DNA from: Rhodococcus sp. IEGM 1409
GTDB taxonomy: Bacteria; Actinomycetota; Actinomycetes; Mycobacteriales; Mycobacteriaceae
Assembly (NCBI RefSeq): GCF_030056735.1
Contig: NZ_JASHKN010000012.1
Span: 124,001 to 188,000 of the forward strand
Length of the DNA stretch: 64,000 bases
Direction: 5' to 3'
Numbering within the stretch: the first letter of the stretch is position 1; every line of letters begins with the position of its first letter. Made by a program: the position numbers and the translations under genes. Below, piece after piece: positions 1 to 8,214 of the stretch. The notes below the pieces were generated by a model. The model was not told the origin of the DNA. It made no database searches and saw nothing but the letters and a program-made list of their open reading frames with translations.

Positions 1-461
1 GCGATCACCGACACGTCGTCGCCGACTCGTGAGAGCAGATCGCCCTTTCCAACCTTCTCGACGGTCTGGATCGGCAGGCGCAATGCGCGGTCCACGGTTC
101 GCTCGCGCAGATCCGCCAGGATCGTCTCGCCGAGTCGCTTGATCAGATAGGCGGCCACACCGGTGAACACACCGCCCACGAGTGCGGCGGCGGCGATGAT
201 CACGACCACTCCGACGATCGTCGATGTGGGCGCGTTGTCCCGGACCCGGTCGACCAGGACACCGAAGACGTAAAGCGGCACCAAGGCCATCGCCGACGCC
301 GAAGCCGCGACGATCAGGACCAGCAGGCTCTGCATCCGGTGTTCGGCCAGCGCTGTCCGCAACCACGTCCAGGTCTGGCGACCACTCGCGATCGGCAACA
401 ACTCGCGCTCTGTCGCTTTCTCCGCGACCGGCATATCGGTTGTCATGTCCGTGGCCGTCAC
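1..461 (-). CDS. ABC exporter half-transporter, membrane domain (partial, 3' end outside window)
   Basis: The visible N-terminal ~153 residues form part of an ABC exporter transmembrane domain. A short cytosolic start is followed by hydrophobic segments at about residues 45-65 and 80-105, then a basic stretch with the exporter-type motif DLRERTVDRALRLP and the segment VGKGDLLSRVGDDV. The chosen GTG start at 461 overlaps the TGA of the upstream ABC gene by four bases (GTGA, 458-461), so translation is probably coupled; an in-frame ATG lies at 446. The upstream partner has a degenerate ATPase domain, so this subunit, whose ATPase domain lies outside the window, should supply the hydrolysing site of a heterodimer. 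The substrate is unknown. Confidence 0.82.
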   Translation of the reverse strand, partial: MTATDMTTDMPVAEKATERELLPIASGRQTWTWLRTALAEHRMQSLLVLIVAASASAMALVPLYVFGVLVDRVRDNAPTSTIVGVVVIIAAAALVGGVFTGVAAYLIKRLGETILADLRERTVDRALRLPIQTVEKVGKGDLLSRVGDDVSVI

Positions 462-2212
462 CGCAGCACCGCTCCTCGGTAGTTCGCGTCGCCGCGAGAG
501 AGTTCGGAATGTGTGCCGATCGAGGCAATCACTCCGTCGTTCAACACGATGACTCGATCCGTCACGGCCAGGAGAGCCGGGCTACTGGTGATCAATACCG
601 TCGTGTGGATGCCACCGGCACCTTCGTGCCGCAGTTCCGCGATTCCTTCGGCGATCGACGCCTCGGTCACCGCATCCACCGCCGTAGTCGGATCGTGCAG
701 AACCATCACGGGAGCCTTTGCCACCAATGCGCGTGCAAGGGCGACGCGTTGACGCTGACCTCCCGACAAACTCGCGCCTCGATCGGTCACCTCGAGGTCG
801 AGGCCGTCCGGATGTGCCTCGACGACATCCGCTGCCGCCGACGCCACCAGAGCGCTCTGGATGTCGAGACCAGCGGCATCACCGGCGCCCGCGGTGACGT
901 TCGAAGCGAGGGACCCGGAGAACAGATCGGTGATGTGCGGCTCCACCAGCACTGTGCGACGCGCCAATCGCAAGTCCATGTCGGACAGGCTGATTCCGCC
1001 CACCCGGACCACGCCGCGATACGCGTCCTGCGCGAGCTGACCGGACAGGACCGCGACAAGAGCGTCGGCGTCCTGCGGTTGATAAGCCACGACGCCCAGC
1101 AGTTCCCCAGCGGGCAGGTGCAGATCGATGCCCTTGAGAGACTTGTACTCGACGCCGTCGAGGGTCAGATCGGTACCTTCGAGTTCGGTCTGCAAACCTG
1201 CTCCCCGCAGCGGCTCCGCGTCCAAGACCAGTGCCAGTCGATCCGAGGACGCCCGCGCCACCGCGAAGTATCCGGGAATCGACGCGAGCAATCCGAGTGG
1301 CTCGATGATGAACTGCGCAAGCCCCACCACGGTGATCAGTTCACCGACCGTGATCCGGCCCTGCAACGCGAAGTATCCCGCGAAGCCGGCAACACCGACT
1401 GCGAGCAACGCACTGATGGTCGCGGCAACGCCGGTGTAGATACCGGTTGCCTTCGCCGTGCCGATCGTCGACGCGAGCGCCTGACGGCTGATCGTGCGGT
1501 AACGCGCCGACGCGGTCTTCTCGCCGCCGATACCACGCAGCGGACGCAATCCGCTGACCAGATCCGTAGCCATCGCCGACGCCCGCGCGATCGACGCCTG
1601 CTGACCGGTGGCCCGCGACGTGATGAGCGGCGCCGCCAGTTGCAGCAGACCGAGAATGACCGGAGTACCGATCAGAACGGCCAGTCCCAGCCACAGATCG
1701 ATCCACACCAACGCCACCGCCGACGCCACCGCAGCGGTCAGGGCCGCCGCGGCGCGCGGGACGATGTCGGCGATCCATGAAGTCTGTTCGGCGTCCGAGG
1801 TGGAAACCGTCAGCAATTCGCCCGATCGCAGATCAGTACGCACCCCGCGTGGATCGAGGACGCGGTGCGCCACCTCGAGCCGGAGACGATGAGCCTCCTG
1901 CTGCATGGCGGTGACGATGAACCGGGCGCCGAAACGCCACGCGGCCGTCAGAACGAGAAACAGAGCCGCGAGACCGAGGATCGAGACGATCAAGGCCGTG
2001 GTGTCCGAAGTCTCCACCGCACGGTCGATGATCACACCGATGGAGATCGGCACCGCCGTCTCGGTGAGTTGGTGCAGACAGACCAGGGCCGTGCCGATAG
2101 TGAGTGGGCCACGGTTGCGGACCAGGACGCGTCGCAAAATCGCAGCACCGCTGTGTTTGCCACTCTCCGGCTCGTCCGAGTCGACGGTCACACTCGAGGG
2201 GGTCGAACTCAT
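458..2212 (-). CDS. ABC exporter half-transporter with degenerate nucleotide-binding domain
   Basis: A 584-residue fusion of a six-helix ABC membrane domain (about residues 35-315) and an ATPase domain (about 345-580). The signature LSGGQRQRV is intact at 482-490, but the other catalytic motifs are lost. The Walker A region reads GVVAYQPQDADALV (373-386) with no GxxGxGKS/T, the Q-loop Gln is not evident (VEPHITDLFSG), the Walker B Asp-Glu pair reads His-Asp (VLHDPT), and the switch His is replaced (ITSSPAL). Such a chain would be expected to give only its signature loop to a composite site in a heterodimer with the GTGA-coupled downstream gene. The ATG at 2212 has GGAG five bases upstream. 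Efflux function is inferred from fold only; the substrate is unknown. Confidence 0.85.
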   Translation of the reverse strand: MSSTPSSVTVDSDEPESGKHSGAAILRRVLVRNRGPLTIGTALVCLHQLTETAVPISIGVIIDRAVETSDTTALIVSILGLAALFLVLTAAWRFGARFIVTAMQQEAHRLRLEVAHRVLDPRGVRTDLRSGELLTVSTSDAEQTSWIADIVPRAAAALTAAVASAVALVWIDLWLGLAVLIGTPVILGLLQLAAPLITSRATGQQASIARASAMATDLVSGLRPLRGIGGEKTASARYRTISRQALASTIGTAKATGIYTGVAATISALLAVGVAGFAGYFALQGRITVGELITVVGLAQFIIEPLGLLASIPGYFAVARASSDRLALVLDAEPLRGAGLQTELEGTDLTLDGVEYKSLKGIDLHLPAGELLGVVAYQPQDADALVAVLSGQLAQDAYRGVVRVGGISLSDMDLRLARRTVLVEPHITDLFSGSLASNVTAGAGDAAGLDIQSALVASAAADVVEAHPDGLDLEVTDRGASLSGGQRQRVALARALVAKAPVMVLHDPTTAVDAVTEASIAEGIAELRHEGAGGIHTTVLITSSPALLAVTDRVIVLNDGVIASIGTHSELSRGDANYRGAVLR

Positions 2213-2332
2213 GGAACTCCAAGCATCGATGGAAGCGATAAAGTTAAGTACGGAGATAAGTAAGTCGACCCTAATACATGAGCAACTAGCGTCGACACGC
2301 CCAGTTCTCATAGAGTCGCGAGTAAGAATCAT

Positions 2333-2355
2333 TGCTTGCGCCGTGCAGGCAAGCA
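2333..2355. promoter_or_regulatory. Short inverted repeat in the leader of the small ORF
   Basis: TGCTTGC (2333-2339) and GCAAGCA (2349-2355) form a perfect 7-base inverted repeat with a 9-base spacer, just ahead of the small ORF at 2369. It lies in the AT-richer divergent region 2213-2368, which must also hold promoters for the ABC genes and for the otsA side. It could be an operator or a leader hairpin; nothing decides between these. Confidence 0.3.
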
Positions 2356-2368
2356 CGAGAGGAACATG

Positions 2369-2542
2369 ATGGCTGAGAACACGACCGTGGAAACCGAGAT
2401 CGCGGACGAGGAAATCGAGACCGTCGCCGAGGAAACAGCGCGCATGGCTCAGCGCGTTGTCGCTGCCTACGCGGAAGATGCCGACGAGTGCAGGATGCTG
2501 CTCTCGATGCTCGGTATCTCCCCCGCCGCCAAGCTCGACTGA
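2369..2542 (+). CDS. Small acidic protein upstream of otsA, function unknown
   Basis: Encodes 57 residues rich in Glu, Asp and Ala with a predicted amphipathic helical middle ([19 protein letters not shown]). No signal peptide or membrane segment is seen. Two adjacent ATG codons occur at 2366 and 2369; the GAGAGGA ribosome site at 2357-2363 is better spaced for 2369. The stop lies 31 bases before the otsA start, so the two are probably co-transcribed. I recall a short ORF in the same position ahead of otsA in mycobacteria, which supports it being real, but I recognise no domain. Confidence 0.65.
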   Translation: MAENTTVETEIADEEIETVAEETARMAQRVVAAYAEDADECRMLLSMLGISPAAKLD

Positions 2543-2573
2543 ATCTTTCCCTCACCGACCGAGAAGGAACCAC

Positions 2574-4109
2574 GTGCCTGTCAGTCCGGATTCGACCAGT
2601 TCAACCCTTTCTGACAGCGCACCTGCTTCTTCGACCGGTGACACCGTGTCCGGGCAGGCCGAGTTCGTCGTCGTAGCTAACCGCCTGCCCGTCGACTTGG
2701 AACGACTTCCCGACGGCACCACCCGTTGGAAGAGAAGCCCCGGTGGACTGGTCACCGCCCTCGAGCCGATCCTGCGCAGCAATCAGGGCGCCTGGGTGGG
2801 CTGGGCCGGCGTCCCGGACGCAGACCTCGACCCGATCGTCGAAGACGGACTCGAGCTCTACCCCGTGCCGCTGAGCGCCGAGGAGATCAACGAGTACTAC
2901 GAGGGATTCTCCAACGCCACCCTCTGGCCGCTCTATCACGACGTCATCGTCAAACCCGAGTATCACCGCGAATGGTGGAACGCCTACGTCGAGGTGAACC
3001 GGCGGTTCGCCGAAGCCACTTCCAAGGCAGCGGCACAGGGCGCGACCGTCTGGATCCAGGACTACCAGCTGCAGTTGGTACCGAAGATGCTGCGGATGCT
3101 TCGCCCCGACCTCACCATCGGTTTCTTCCTGCACATTCCGTTTCCCCCGGTCGAGCTGTTCATGCAGATGCCGTGGCGCACCGAGATCGTCGAAGGTCTC
3201 CTGGGCGCCGACCTCATCGGCTTCCATCTTCCGGGTGGCGCACAGAACTTCCTTTACCTGGCGAGACGCCTTGCCGGGCAGCAGACTTCACGCGGAACCG
3301 TCGGCGTGCGCTCCAAACTCGGTGTGGTGCAAGTAGGTTTCCGCAGCGTCCGCGTCGGCGCATTCCCCATCTCCATCGACTCCGGCAAGCTCGACGAACT
3401 CTCTCGCACCAAGGCAATTCGAGACCGCGCCAAGCAGATTCGCAAAGAACTCGGAAACCCCAAGCACATCATGCTGGGCGTCGACCGCCTCGACTACACC
3501 AAGGGCATCGACGTCAGGCTCGCCGCACTCCACGAACTTCTCATGGAGAAGCGCATCGATCCCGCCGACACCGTCATGGTGCAGTTGGCGACCCCGAGTC
3601 GCGAACGCGTCGAAAGCTACGTACAGATGCGCGGAGACATCGAGCAGATGGTCTCCCGAATCAACGGCGAGTTCAGCGAAGTCGGCCGCCCCGTCGTCCA
3701 TTACATCCATCGGCCGATCCCGCGCGACGAACTCATCGCGTTCTTCGTCGCTGCCGACCTCATGCTGGTCACGCCGCTTCGCGACGGCATGAACCTGGTC
3801 GCGAAGGAATACGTCGCCTGCCGCAGTGATCTGGGCGGCGCATTGCTGCTCAGCGAATTCACCGGTGCCGCAGCAGAACTCCGCCAGTCATTCCTGTGCA
3901 ATCCCCACGACCTCGACGACGTCAAGGATTCGATGGAGAAGGCCCTCAATCAACCGCGAGAGGACGGCCGACGCCACATGCGCGCGTTGCGTCGTCAGGT
4001 CCTGACGCACGACGTCGATCGCTGGGCACGTTCGTTCCTCGATGCGCTCGCGCACGGCGGCGCGGCAGGCCCGGCGCTGATCGCCCCGGCCGAATCTGGA
4101 GAGCACTGA
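2574..4109 (+). CDS. otsA: Trehalose-6-phosphate synthase (GT20)
   Basis: OtsA transfers glucose from a nucleotide sugar to glucose-6-phosphate to give trehalose-6-phosphate, in the cytosol. The 511-residue chain has the GT20 landmarks in order: [58 protein letters not shown] and [18 protein letters not shown]. The length is normal for the family once about 35 poorly conserved N-terminal residues are counted. The start is GTG at 2574, after the AAGGAA site at 2564-2569. Actinobacteria use trehalose both as osmoprotectant and as the sugar of mycolate glycolipids. otsA next to mce4 is the mycobacterial arrangement. The 3' end carries a short tandem duplication that includes the stop codon. Confidence 0.95.
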   Translation: MPVSPDSTSSTLSDSAPASSTGDTVSGQAEFVVVANRLPVDLERLPDGTTRWKRSPGGLVTALEPILRSNQGAWVGWAGVPDADLDPIVEDGLELYPVPLSAEEINEYYEGFSNATLWPLYHDVIVKPEYHREWWNAYVEVNRRFAEATSKAAAQGATVWIQDYQLQLVPKMLRMLRPDLTIGFFLHIPFPPVELFMQMPWRTEIVEGLLGADLIGFHLPGGAQNFLYLARRLAGQQTSRGTVGVRSKLGVVQVGFRSVRVGAFPISIDSGKLDELSRTKAIRDRAKQIRKELGNPKHIMLGVDRLDYTKGIDVRLAALHELLMEKRIDPADTVMVQLATPSRERVESYVQMRGDIEQMVSRINGEFSEVGRPVVHYIHRPIPRDELIAFFVAADLMLVTPLRDGMNLVAKEYVACRSDLGGALLLSEFTGAAAELRQSFLCNPHDLDDVKDSMEKALNQPREDGRRHMRALRRQVLTHDVDRWARSFLDALAHGGAAGPALIAPAESGEH

Positions 4110-4138
4110 GCCCCCCGCCGAATCTGGAGAGCACTGAG
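4090..4138. repeat. 21-base direct repeat spanning the otsA stop codon
   Basis: The last codons and stop of otsA (4090-4110) are repeated exactly at 4118-4138, at an offset of 28 bases. The second copy lies outside the gene. It looks like a recent local duplication just before the terminator hairpin and leaves the protein end unchanged. Confidence 0.85.
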
Positions 4139-4146
4139 GCCAGTGC

Positions 4147-4194
4147 AAACAGGCTGGAGCCGAGGAGATTAAATCTCCCGGCTCCAGCCTGTTT
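4147..4194. terminator. Bidirectional intrinsic terminator between otsA and the mce4 operon
   Basis: A perfect 16-base inverted repeat (4147-4162 with 4179-4194) is flanked by AAAC and GTTT, and its loop region can pair further as GGAGAT/ATCTCC. It sits between the convergent ends of otsA (4109) and the last mce-associated gene (4225). The A-start and T-end allow it to work on both strands. Confidence 0.88.
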
Positions 4195-4224
4195 CATGTC
4201 CGGCTCCAGCCTTCGTGTGTCTGA

Positions 4225-4791
4225 TCAGAAGGGTTGGACGTTGTTCACGAGCCAACGCCCGTCCTGCTTCTCCAGACTCATCTTGACGCGACTGCCACTG
4301 GCGACTGCCTCGGGTGACTCCGAAGACGTGGTGATCTGATTGAGGAAGAGCATCGTCGTCGCGCTGTCGGCCTCGGCGTCGAGAACCGCGGCGCCCTGCA
4401 CGACGACCTGAACGGTCAGCGACTTTTCCTTGGCGCCGGGAATGATCACCGATTCGATCAGGTTGGTGAACGTGCCCTGGAAATCGCCAGTCAAACCGTC
4501 TGTGGCCGCATGCAACTGCTGGTCGACGTTGTTGTAGTCGTACTGGAACATCGCTACCGCTTGATCGGAGGAAGCCTGCGCCACTTCGTCTCTGGTCTGA
4601 TCGATCGCTGCGGTGTCACGCGTTCCATCCGGGCCGAAGTAGAGATACGCCGACACTGCCGCCAACGCGATGGCCACTGCACTGATGACGCACAGAATGA
4701 TGGCGAGCGGTGAGACGCGCTTGGAATTCGGCGAAACGTCTGTAGCTTCGGTCGCGTCCTTGGCCGGCTCTGGGATTGCTGCTGAGGTCAT
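4225..4791 (-). CDS. Mce-associated membrane protein (second, distal)
   Basis: 188 residues: a cytosolic N-terminus, one transmembrane segment at about residues 28-51 (ends YLYFGPDG), then an extracytoplasmic domain ending DGRWLVNNVQPF, as in the Mas proteins coded after mceF. In Mycobacterium, Mas proteins help stabilise or assemble the Mce complex; a role in the Mce4 steroid importer is inferred from position. The ATG at 4791 overlaps the stop of the preceding gene (ATGA, 4788-4791). This is the last gene of the operon and is followed by the shared terminator. Confidence 0.85.
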   Translation of the reverse strand: MTSAAIPEPAKDATEATDVSPNSKRVSPLAIILCVISAVAIALAAVSAYLYFGPDGTRDTAAIDQTRDEVAQASSDQAVAMFQYDYNNVDQQLHAATDGLTGDFQGTFTNLIESVIIPGAKEKSLTVQVVVQGAAVLDAEADSATTMLFLNQITTSSESPEAVASGSRVKMSLEKQDGRWLVNNVQPF

Positions 4792-5576
4792 GGCACAAAC
4801 TCCACATTCGAGGCAAGCAACTGCCCGTCGACGTCGCACATGGTGATTCGGAGTCGGTAGTTGCGTTCGGCGGGCGCTTCGTCGCCGTTCTTCTGCATGG
4901 CTCGCACCGCGACCAGCGAAGTCCCGCAATCGCCGTCGGACTTCTCGAACCCGGCTTCGAGCACCTCGCCGTCGGTCTGAACCCCGGCCTGCCCGAGGAC
5001 GTTGACAAACGAATCCTTACGTCCGTCGAACTGCGACTTGAACTCGTCGGTGGTGCCGGCGAGGAACTTGTCGAGGTCGGCGGCCGCTGTATCCGCGTGC
5101 AGCGTCGTCAGATTCAGTGCGGTGGTCCGTGCTCCGGCCACGTAGCGCGCTCGGTCCTCGTCGGCGCTGGACGCCTTGTTTCGATCGACGAGGAGAAACA
5201 CCGTCAGGGCTGCGAGAGCAATGGCGATCACCGAAGCAACGGCGATCCCGACGACCAGCCCGGCCTTGGGCTTCGAACGAGCAGGTGTGGTGGAAGTTTC
5301 ACCGGTCGTGGCGGTTTCCGAGCCACTGCTGACGACCTTCTCAGGTGGAGTATCGGGCTTGCCCAAAACAACTGGTGCCGCCGACTTCTGTTCAGCTGGC
5401 TTCTGGTCAGCCGGCTTAAGTTCGGCTGGCTTCAGTTCGGCTGGCTTCAGTTCGGCTGGCTTCTTTTCGGTGGGCACTACTACCGCGGCAGCGTCTGCAT
5501 CCGCACCCGTGGGTCCGGCGCTGCGAGACGCGCGACGGCGCACCCGCTGCCCGGCCTGTGGATCTTCGTCTGTCAT
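4788..5576 (-). CDS. Mce-associated membrane protein with PAELK repeats (first, proximal)
   Basis: 262 residues in three parts: a charged, low-complexity N-terminus with repeats of the type PAELK (about residues 38-64), a single transmembrane helix near residues 100-125 (VGIAVASVIAIALAALTVF), and an extracytoplasmic domain ending in LLASNVEFVP. The C-terminal domain matches the Mas family downstream of mceF, with which it overlaps by one base (TGATG at 5574-5578). The repeats are coded by 15-base units and may vary in number between strains. The Lys/Glu/Pro-rich arm would face the cytosol in the expected topology, where it could contact the MceG ATPase or other parts; that is speculation. Confidence 0.83.
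   Translation of the reverse strand: MTDEDPQAGQRVRRRASRSAGPTGADADAAAVVVPTEKKPAELKPAELKPAELKPADQKPAEQKSAAPVVLGKPDTPPEKVVSSGSETATTGETSTTPARSKPKAGLVVGIAVASVIAIALAALTVFLLVDRNKASSADEDRARYVAGARTTALNLTTLHADTAAADLDKFLAGTTDEFKSQFDGRKDSFVNVLGQAGVQTDGEVLEAGFEKSDGDCGTSLVAVRAMQKNGDEAPAERNYRLRITMCDVDGQLLASNVEFVP
5386..5470. repeat. 15-base tandem repeats coding PAELK/PADQK units
   Basis: Five or so tandem copies of a 15-base unit (consensus GGCTGGCTTCAGTTC on the + strand) encode the Pro-Ala-Glu-Leu-Lys repeats of the proximal Mce-associated protein. Three copies are almost identical and the outer ones have diverged. Confidence 0.8.
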
Positions 5577-6970
5577 CAACCCTGCTGACCCTTCATGAAC
5601 TGTTCGAGACTGACGTCGCCGCCACCGAGGTTCGGTTGCGAGTACGTCCTTCCGTCCGGCCCGATGTACGTGCCTGTAATCGGATCGTACCGACGAGCCG
5701 AGACCGAAGGCGTCGACGTGTACGAGCTCGGGGTCGCCGTTATCGGTTCCGGAGGCCCGGATTGCGGATTGGTGCCCATCGGTACGTAGCCGGAACGGCA
5801 CTGTTCGACCGTCGGCGCACGACGTCCCGGATACTCCTCGCAGGGAAGGTTTCTCGCGCCGCGCACCGCGATCGGCGAATCCTGGGCAACCTGGCAGAAC
5901 AGGTCCGACGGCGTCTCGATCGGTGATTCGTCCTTCGGACTGCGCCACTGGTCTCCGGGCAGGAATCCCGTTGTGCACGGCGGCGGATCGTTGACCTCCA
6001 TGTGGAAGTCCACCAGCGCGCCGTCCGCAGCCGGACCGGAGCCGGCCACCGTGACCAGCGCTGCGGCCAGCGGCGGGTAGATGACCAGAATCTGTTCGAT
6101 CGCGCTGTTGTAGATCACGCCGACCTGTCCGACGGACACCAGGTTCGCCAGAAGAATCGGCAATGTCGGCTGCAAGTCTTGCAGAAGAGTATTCGCCTCC
6201 GCCGCAGCGGCCGGCCCCTTCTGGATGACCGCACGCAGGTCTGGGTCGCTGGCTCGGAGCTGGTCGGTGAACGTCACCAGATTGCTTGTCCAGGAACGGA
6301 TAGCGTCGCTGCTGACCACCTGAGTGTCCAGGAGTGGACCCGCCTGCTCGATCAGCGTCTTGGTCGCGTCGGAATTGTTGTCAGCCTCCTCGACGAACAG
6401 TCGAGCCGAGTCGATCAGCTTCTGCAGATCCGGGCCGGCACCGTTGAACGCCTTGAAGGATTCGTCGATGACGGTCTTGAGTTTGGTGTCGGAAATGCTC
6501 TGCAGCAACATATCTGCCTGGTCGAGCATCGCGCCGACATCCTGCGGGATGCTGGTTCGGTCTTCGGGAATCACCGATCCGTTCGCGAGATGACCGTCCA
6601 CCACGATCGCACCGGAACTGTCGGTGTGCGGAATCAGATCGACAAACTGCTCGCCGATCGCCGACACACTCTTGACTGCTGCGTCGACGTCCGAGGGCAC
6701 CTTGACACCACTCTCGAGGGACAGACGCGCATTCACTCCCGTCTCCGAGAGTTCCACCGCGTTCACGACGCCGATAGTCTGACCGCGGTAGGTGACGTTC
6801 GAGTTCTTGTACAGTCCACCGGTGGCGGGCAATTCGACGGTGACGTCGTATCGGCCGATACCGACCATCGCGGGAACACGTACGTACTGAGTGGCCATCA
6901 CGATCAATCCGACGACAGTCAAGACGGCGAAGATGGTGAGCTGGATGCGGACGAACTTTGTGAGCATCAT
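5576..6970 (-). CDS. mce4F: Mce4F, MCE-family lipid transport protein
   Basis: 464 residues. One N-terminal membrane segment (about residues 10-30) is followed by the MCE/MlaD domain (about 38-118: YDVTVELPATGGLYKNSNV ... VTYRGQTIG ... IGEQFVDLIP), a long helical region, and a Pro/Ser-rich tail with IGPDGRTY near the end, as in mycobacterial MceF. It should form part of the periplasmic Mce hexamer or tunnel that carries steroids to the YrbE permeases. The start may be 6970 (ATGA overlap with mce4E) or the next ATG at 6967. Assignment to Mce4 rests on synteny with sterol genes on both sides. Confidence 0.92.
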   Translation of the reverse strand: MMLTKFVRIQLTIFAVLTVVGLIVMATQYVRVPAMVGIGRYDVTVELPATGGLYKNSNVTYRGQTIGVVNAVELSETGVNARLSLESGVKVPSDVDAAVKSVSAIGEQFVDLIPHTDSSGAIVVDGHLANGSVIPEDRTSIPQDVGAMLDQADMLLQSISDTKLKTVIDESFKAFNGAGPDLQKLIDSARLFVEEADNNSDATKTLIEQAGPLLDTQVVSSDAIRSWTSNLVTFTDQLRASDPDLRAVIQKGPAAAAEANTLLQDLQPTLPILLANLVSVGQVGVIYNSAIEQILVIYPPLAAALVTVAGSGPAADGALVDFHMEVNDPPPCTTGFLPGDQWRSPKDESPIETPSDLFCQVAQDSPIAVRGARNLPCEEYPGRRAPTVEQCRSGYVPMGTNPQSGPPEPITATPSSYTSTPSVSARRYDPITGTYIGPDGRTYSQPNLGGGDVSLEQFMKGQQG

Positions 6971-8214
6971 GGTGCCGGTGCCCCCTGAGGAAGTCCTGGA
7001 ATGTTGATCGGCGGAAGTCCCGGAATCTGAATGGTATTCGGATCCGCTGCCGGAGCCTGTCCTGCGGGAGCCTGGCCGGCGGGAGCCTGAGCCGGCGGTG
7101 CGGCAGGCTTGAGCGGATCGCTCAACGGGTTGCCGGTCTGTCCGGCTAGCCCAGCCTGCTTACCCAACACGCCTTCCGGTCCGGAGAGCGTTCCGGCCAA
7201 CGGAGTTCCGGTGAGGAAGTTCGCGTCGAGTCGGGGCAGCGAGATGTCAATGGTCATCGCCAGGTTGGCGTAGTCACCGCGGATGACGTTGTCGATTCCG
7301 TTCTGTGGGAACGGGAATGTCAAGAGGACTCCGAGAACCTGGGTGAGGGCGTTACCGGAATCCGCCAACGCTTTCAGGGTCGGTGACAGCGCGCGAACGT
7401 TGGTCGCGAAATCGTCGCCGCTCTCCTGGATGACGCGGCTCGCAACCTCGCTGAGACCACCGAGGGAGGTCAACGCGTTGGTGATGTCCTGACGCTGAGC
7501 GACAAGAACCTCGAGTGCCGGCGGGATACCTTCGAGCGCTTTGTTGAGGGTGTCGTGTTGGGCCTGGACCGTCGAGGACAGTCGATCGAGTCCCTCCATC
7601 GCCGAAACGATGTCGCCTCGTTGCTTGTCCAGGCTGCCGACCAGCTGATCGAGCTGAGGCAGGAGGTCGCGAACGGAATCTTCGCGCCCACCGAGAGCGG
7701 CGTTGAGTTCCTTCGTGATGTCCTGGACCTGAGCGAGACCGCCGCCGTTGAGCACCACCGACAGCGAGGACAGCGTCTGTTCCGTCGTCGGGTAAGCGCC
7801 CGCCCGCTCGATCGGAATCAGGTCACCGGCTTCGAGTCGGCCCTCGGGCTCCTCCCCTACCGGCGGCGCCAACTCGATGTGCTGAGAGCCGAGCAAGCTG
7901 GTCTGACCGATTTTTGCAGTCGCGTTGGCCGGCAACTGAACCTCGGGGTTCAGCGACACCGTCACCAGAGCGTGCCAGCCCTGAACCTCGATGTTCGAGA
8001 CGCTTCCCACTGCGACGTCATCCACCCGGACAGGCGAATTCTGCGACAGCGTAGTCACGTTCGGCATCTCGATCTGGACCTCGTATGCGCCTTCGCCCCG
8101 CCCCTGAGTGCCCGGCATCGGCACCGAGTTGAGGCCGTTCCATTCACAACCGCTGGCGCCGAGAGCCACTGCTGTGGCCAACACGGCAACCGTGGTCTTG
8201 CGAGCTACCCGCAT
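6967..8214 (-). CDS. mce4E: Mce4E, MCE-family lipoprotein (LprN type)
   Basis: 415 residues. The N-terminus MRVARKTTVAVLATAVALG then ASGC is a lipoprotein signal with Cys23 as the lipidation site, typical of MceE. The MCE domain follows (about 42-125: YEVQIEMPNVTTLSQNSPV ... VGSVSNIEVQGWHA ... LGSQHIELAPP). A helical stretch and a Pro/Ala/Gly/Gln-rich tail with repeated QAPAG complete the chain. The start at 8214 overlaps the stop of mce4D by one base; its own stop overlaps mce4F. It is expected to be anchored to the outer face of the cytoplasmic membrane as one of six MCE subunits. Confidence 0.92.
   Translation of the reverse strand: MRVARKTTVAVLATAVALGASGCEWNGLNSVPMPGTQGRGEGAYEVQIEMPNVTTLSQNSPVRVDDVAVGSVSNIEVQGWHALVTVSLNPEVQLPANATAKIGQTSLLGSQHIELAPPVGEEPEGRLEAGDLIPIERAGAYPTTEQTLSSLSVVLNGGGLAQVQDITKELNAALGGREDSVRDLLPQLDQLVGSLDKQRGDIVSAMEGLDRLSSTVQAQHDTLNKALEGIPPALEVLVAQRQDITNALTSLGGLSEVASRVIQESGDDFATNVRALSPTLKALADSGNALTQVLGVLLTFPFPQNGIDNVIRGDYANLAMTIDISLPRLDANFLTGTPLAGTLSGPEGVLGKQAGLAGQTGNPLSDPLKPAAPPAQAPAGQAPAGQAPAADPNTIQIPGLPPINIPGLPQGAPAP

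Noticed and set aside
224-1780. Long open frame on the + strand opposite the ABC exporter gene
   Set aside because: It is Arg/Ser/Asp-rich, has no domain and lies antisense to a clear ABC exporter gene; a high-GC shadow.
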